DNA of 18,160 nt, taken from positions 1 through 18,160 of the forward strand of contig JARBUQ010000054.1 of NCBI GenBank assembly GCA_029239545.1, in the 5' to 3' direction. The position numbers were made by a program, and so were the translations under genes. Positions 15,814 to 18,160 of the stretch are shown piece after piece. This DNA is from Paenibacillus sp. (GTDB lineage Bacteria; Bacillota; Bacilli; Paenibacillales; NBRC-103111). Position 1 is the stretch's first letter, and every line of letters starts with the position of its first letter. The notes under the pieces are model-generated. The model saw only the letters and a list, made by a program, of their open reading frames with translations, had not been told where the DNA came from and ran no database searches.

Positions 15814-17733
15814 TTGCAGCGCCCTCTGATTTTTTTTATGGGAGTATGCTCTTGGTCAAATAGACGACTACTTCGGATAGAGAAACAGGGAGGAGTGTTT
15901 GCAATATATAGCGCCAAAACGATCCGTGACGCTTTGCAGGAGGGGACACGAACCGGCTTCAGGCTGTTCTCGGAAATTCACGATTCTGCCGTTAAAGAGC
16001 GACTCGGCTGCGATCCGGATTCAGCACGACTGGTGGCAGAGATGCTGCGTGCGGCTGAGCAAATTGGCGATCGACAGCCCGAGCAGATCACTTATCAGAT
16101 TTTTACGGAATACTCCCGAAGCGGGGAGCGGGAAACTTACGACCGATTGCTGACACAACGGCTGAACGAACTGGCCTTGCTCGGTATGGCTGCTCATCTT
16201 GATGGGAGCGACAAGTGGATCGGAGCTGTTCAGGAGCGGATGTGGGAGCTGTGTAATCTTTACATTTGGGAATTGACTGCAGTCGTTTCCCTGGAGCCTT
16301 CCTCTTATGGAAAGAAGCGCCCGGACCCGCGAGAGAACTTGGGACTGCTTGCCGCAGAAACAGCCTTTCAACTGATGGAAATGATTCATACTCTGGGTGT
16401 GAGACTGGATCCGTTTCTAGTCTATCGTGTTAGGAAGGAAGTGGCGGAACGTGTGTTCCGTCCTTACCTCAACTATCCGTTCTGGTGGCAGACGGCAACG
16501 ACCAATTGGCAGTCCGTCTGTTCATCCTCAATTGGCTGCGCAGCGCTTTATTTGATCGAGGATGAAGAGGAGCTCAGCTTGCTGCTGGGCAGGATCATTC
16601 AAGGTTTGCAATGTTATCTGGAGGGCTTCGATCAGGAGGGAGTGACCACGGAAGGACTTGATTACTGGACGTACGGGTTTGCTTCCTTCGTGTTTTTTGC
16701 TGAGCTGCTCCGGGAACGTACAGCTGATCGGCTTCGCTTGCTGGAGCATCCTCAGGTGAAGGCGATAGCTGCTTTTCCGCATGTAATTATGCTGTCAGAA
16801 GGCAGTGTCGTAAATTTCTCCGACTGCGGGGAGCAGGCGAGCCTCCCTGGATATTTGGCGGTGCGCTTGGAGCAACAGCTCGATCTGTCATACGGAATGG
16901 TGCCCAAGCAGAACGTGCGGATGCCCGCTGAGTCTATCGCCCGCTGGTCGTATTTGTCCAGAAGTTTGTTATGGACGGCAGTTGCTGGAGCAGCGGAAGA
17001 GCAGAAGCAGGCATCGGGCATGACGTTTCTGAGGGAGTCCCAGTGGCTGGTTGACAAGAGGACGATCGAGCACGGAAAGCTGCTGGCTTTTGCGGCCAAA
17101 GGAGGGCATAATGACGAGCCTCACAATCATAACGATATCGGTCATTTTATACTGCACGTGGCCGGTAAAAACGTCATGCCGGATTTGGGGGCACCCGAAT
17201 ATAACTACTCGACCTTTTCCCAGGAGCGCTACAAGCATTTGCTCACCTCCTCGCGGGGGCATTCGGTACCGTCTATCAACGGGAAGGACCAGACTCCCGG
17301 ACGGGAACGGTTCGCAAGCGTTATCGACTGCCTCGACGATGGCACCATAGTCAGGTACAAGCTGGAGCTGAGCAAAGCTTATGATGCACCTGAGCTTGAA
17401 AGCTATACCAGGGAATGGGAATGGGACTACATGTCTCGGACATTGCTGGTGAGGGATTCTTTCGTATTTATTCAGGAGGTAAATGAAGTCGAGCAGACGT
17501 TCTTGTTCCGCGATAAACCCAGCCTGCTGCAGTCGGGTGCTTTGCAGGTAGACGCCGGCGTCTGTTTACTGGAGGTCCATTATCCCGAAACGGCAGCAGT
17601 CCATATCTCCGCAGACACGTATCGCGTCCGTACGGGAGAGGAGACTAGGGCGTATCGTGTTAGAATGACGAATCGCTACAGCCGGAATACCGCTTCCTTC
17701 GAGCTGTTCATTCGGATTGCCGTTCCCAAGTGA
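15814..17733 (+). CDS. Heparinase II/III-family polysaccharide lyase, cytoplasmic
   Basis: This 639-residue protein has an alpha/alpha-toroid lyase part (about 90-390) and a C-terminal Hepar_II_III beta-sheet part. Typical positions are NWQSVCSSSIGCAALYL (231-247), EGLDYWTYGFASF (280-292, with a candidate catalytic Tyr), HNDEPHNHNDIGHFILHVAG (432-451) and RGHSVPSINGK (481-491). Family members cleave uronic-acid glycosidic bonds by beta-elimination. No signal peptide is evident, so it probably acts on imported oligosaccharides. The start is unsure. TTG 15814 has GGGGGAG only 4 nt upstream, ATG 15838 is in frame without a clear site, and a good GGGAGG at 15888-15893 precedes only GTG 15895 (too close) or an out-of-frame TTG at 15899. 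Family homology seems to begin near residue 29. Confidence 0.9.
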   Translation: MQRPLIFFMGVCSWSNRRLLRIEKQGGVFAIYSAKTIRDALQEGTRTGFRLFSEIHDSAVKERLGCDPDSARLVAEMLRAAEQIGDRQPEQITYQIFTEYSRSGERETYDRLLTQRLNELALLGMAAHLDGSDKWIGAVQERMWELCNLYIWELTAVVSLEPSSYGKKRPDPRENLGLLAAETAFQLMEMIHTLGVRLDPFLVYRVRKEVAERVFRPYLNYPFWWQTATTNWQSVCSSSIGCAALYLIEDEEELSLLLGRIIQGLQCYLEGFDQEGVTTEGLDYWTYGFASFVFFAELLRERTADRLRLLEHPQVKAIAAFPHVIMLSEGSVVNFSDCGEQASLPGYLAVRLEQQLDLSYGMVPKQNVRMPAESIARWSYLSRSLLWTAVAGAAEEQKQASGMTFLRESQWLVDKRTIEHGKLLAFAAKGGHNDEPHNHNDIGHFILHVAGKNVMPDLGAPEYNYSTFSQERYKHLLTSSRGHSVPSINGKDQTPGRERFASVIDCLDDGTIVRYKLELSKAYDAPELESYTREWEWDYMSRTLLVRDSFVFIQEVNEVEQTFLFRDKPSLLQSGALQVDAGVCLLEVHYPETAAVHISADTYRVRTGEETRAYRVRMTNRYSRNTASFELFIRIAVPK

Positions 17734-17787
17734 CACAGCTATGTTATGGATATGTGCCCTGGTCAGGCATTTGCTGTATTTGAAAAA

Positions 17788-17840
17788 AACACCCTGGAGA
17801 ATCGCTATTGCAGCGCATCTTCAGGGTGTTCTTTCTTTTA
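17788..17840. terminator. Bidirectional terminator between the lyase and YgzB-like genes
   Basis: AACACCCTG (17788-17796) pairs with CAGGGTGTT (17822-17830). On the plus strand TCTTTCTTTT follows, and on the minus strand the arm runs into U7. It can end both the catabolic operon and the convergent gene at the right edge. Confidence 0.8.
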
Positions 17841-17859
17841 TGATCGGCAGGATTGGCAA

Positions 17860-18160
17860 TTAGGAAGTTGGTGCAGTTGGTTCTACAGTCTCTGTTTTCT
17901 CGGCATAAGCGGGATCGAATGTAAGCACAGTTTTACAAAACATGCAGCGGTCGGTCTTTCCCAACATCTTCGTCCTCCTGCCGCATTCAGGACAATCCAA
18001 TGAAACCGCGCTTGTGGACAGCATGCCTGCCCAGAAGTAAATGGCAACACTGCCAAGCATCACGAACATGCCCAGCACCATAAATATTGCAGCGATTAAT
18101 TTACCGGCTTGTCCCCAGTCAAAAACAATACCAGCTAACCCTACAATCATGATGGCCATT
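17860..18160 (-). CDS. YgzB-like (DUF2614/UPF0295) zinc-ribbon membrane protein, partial
   Basis: The visible 99-100 codons run off the right edge. They carry two membrane segments (about MIVGLAGIVF and LIAAIFMVLGMFVMLGSVAIYFW), the phrase YFWAGMLSTSAV, and a CPECG...CMFC zinc ribbon with KMLGKTDRCMFCKTVLTFD. This closely matches Bacillus YgzB (YFWIGMLSTKAV, CPGC...CMHC). An ATG at 18159 is in frame, but YgzB has about 20 further residues upstream of that point, so the true start most likely lies outside the window. Function is unknown. In Bacillus, ygzB is next to perR. Here it converges on the lyase operon and shares its terminator. Confidence 0.85.
   Translation of the reverse strand, partial: MAIMIVGLAGIVFDWGQAGKLIAAIFMVLGMFVMLGSVAIYFWAGMLSTSAVSLDCPECGRRTKMLGKTDRCMFCKTVLTFDPAYAEKTETVEPTAPTS

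Overview
The window looks like chromosomal DNA of a low-to-mid-GC Gram-positive bacterium, most likely Paenibacillus or a close relative. The clues are strong AGGAGG-type ribosome binding sites, GTG and TTG starts, sigma-A-type promoters, U-rich intrinsic terminators, a Bacillus-type PerR, a YgzB-family (DUF2614/UPF0295) protein, and an LplB/YtcP/LipO-style sugar importer with a membrane-bound AraC-type regulator. Identifications rest on reading motifs by eye; no database search was run.

Left part (1-6460), mostly envelope and stress functions. It opens with a bidirectional terminator and a possible end of an insertion sequence. Next comes a minus-strand M55 (DppA-like) D-aminopeptidase with its own promoter. 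A plus-strand group follows: an ECF sigma factor, an overlapping small one-TM protein that is probably its anti-sigma factor, a polytopic membrane protein, and a LiaF/DUF4097-type membrane protein with a repetitive beta domain. PerR then has its own near-consensus promoter. After it lies a membrane-anchored SH3-GH18 hydrolase gene that is broken by a frameshift, ending at a terminator.

Right part (6500-17860), a catabolic island. A minus-strand DeoR-family repressor faces nagB-like (amino-sugar-phosphate deaminase), M81 metallohydrolase (MlrC-like, 4-nt overlap with nagB) and a large membrane-anchored AraC-type regulator. After a terminator, a second promoter drives two ABC permeases, a lipoprotein solute-binding protein and an intracellular heparinase II/III-family lyase, ending at a bidirectional terminator. 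A likely scheme is as follows. Oligosaccharides containing uronic acid and amino sugar are captured by the lipoprotein and imported with a shared ATPase encoded elsewhere. The cytoplasmic lyase then cleaves them, and the amino sugar is deacylated and deaminated by the M81/NagB pair. No NagA, ATPase or secreted depolymerase is present, and the M81 enzyme sits where a NagA would be expected.

Right edge: a partial minus-strand YgzB-like protein. In Bacillus perR and ygzB are neighbours, so the roughly 11-kb catabolic block looks inserted into a conserved neighbourhood. No tRNA, rRNA, CRISPR array or intact transposase was seen.
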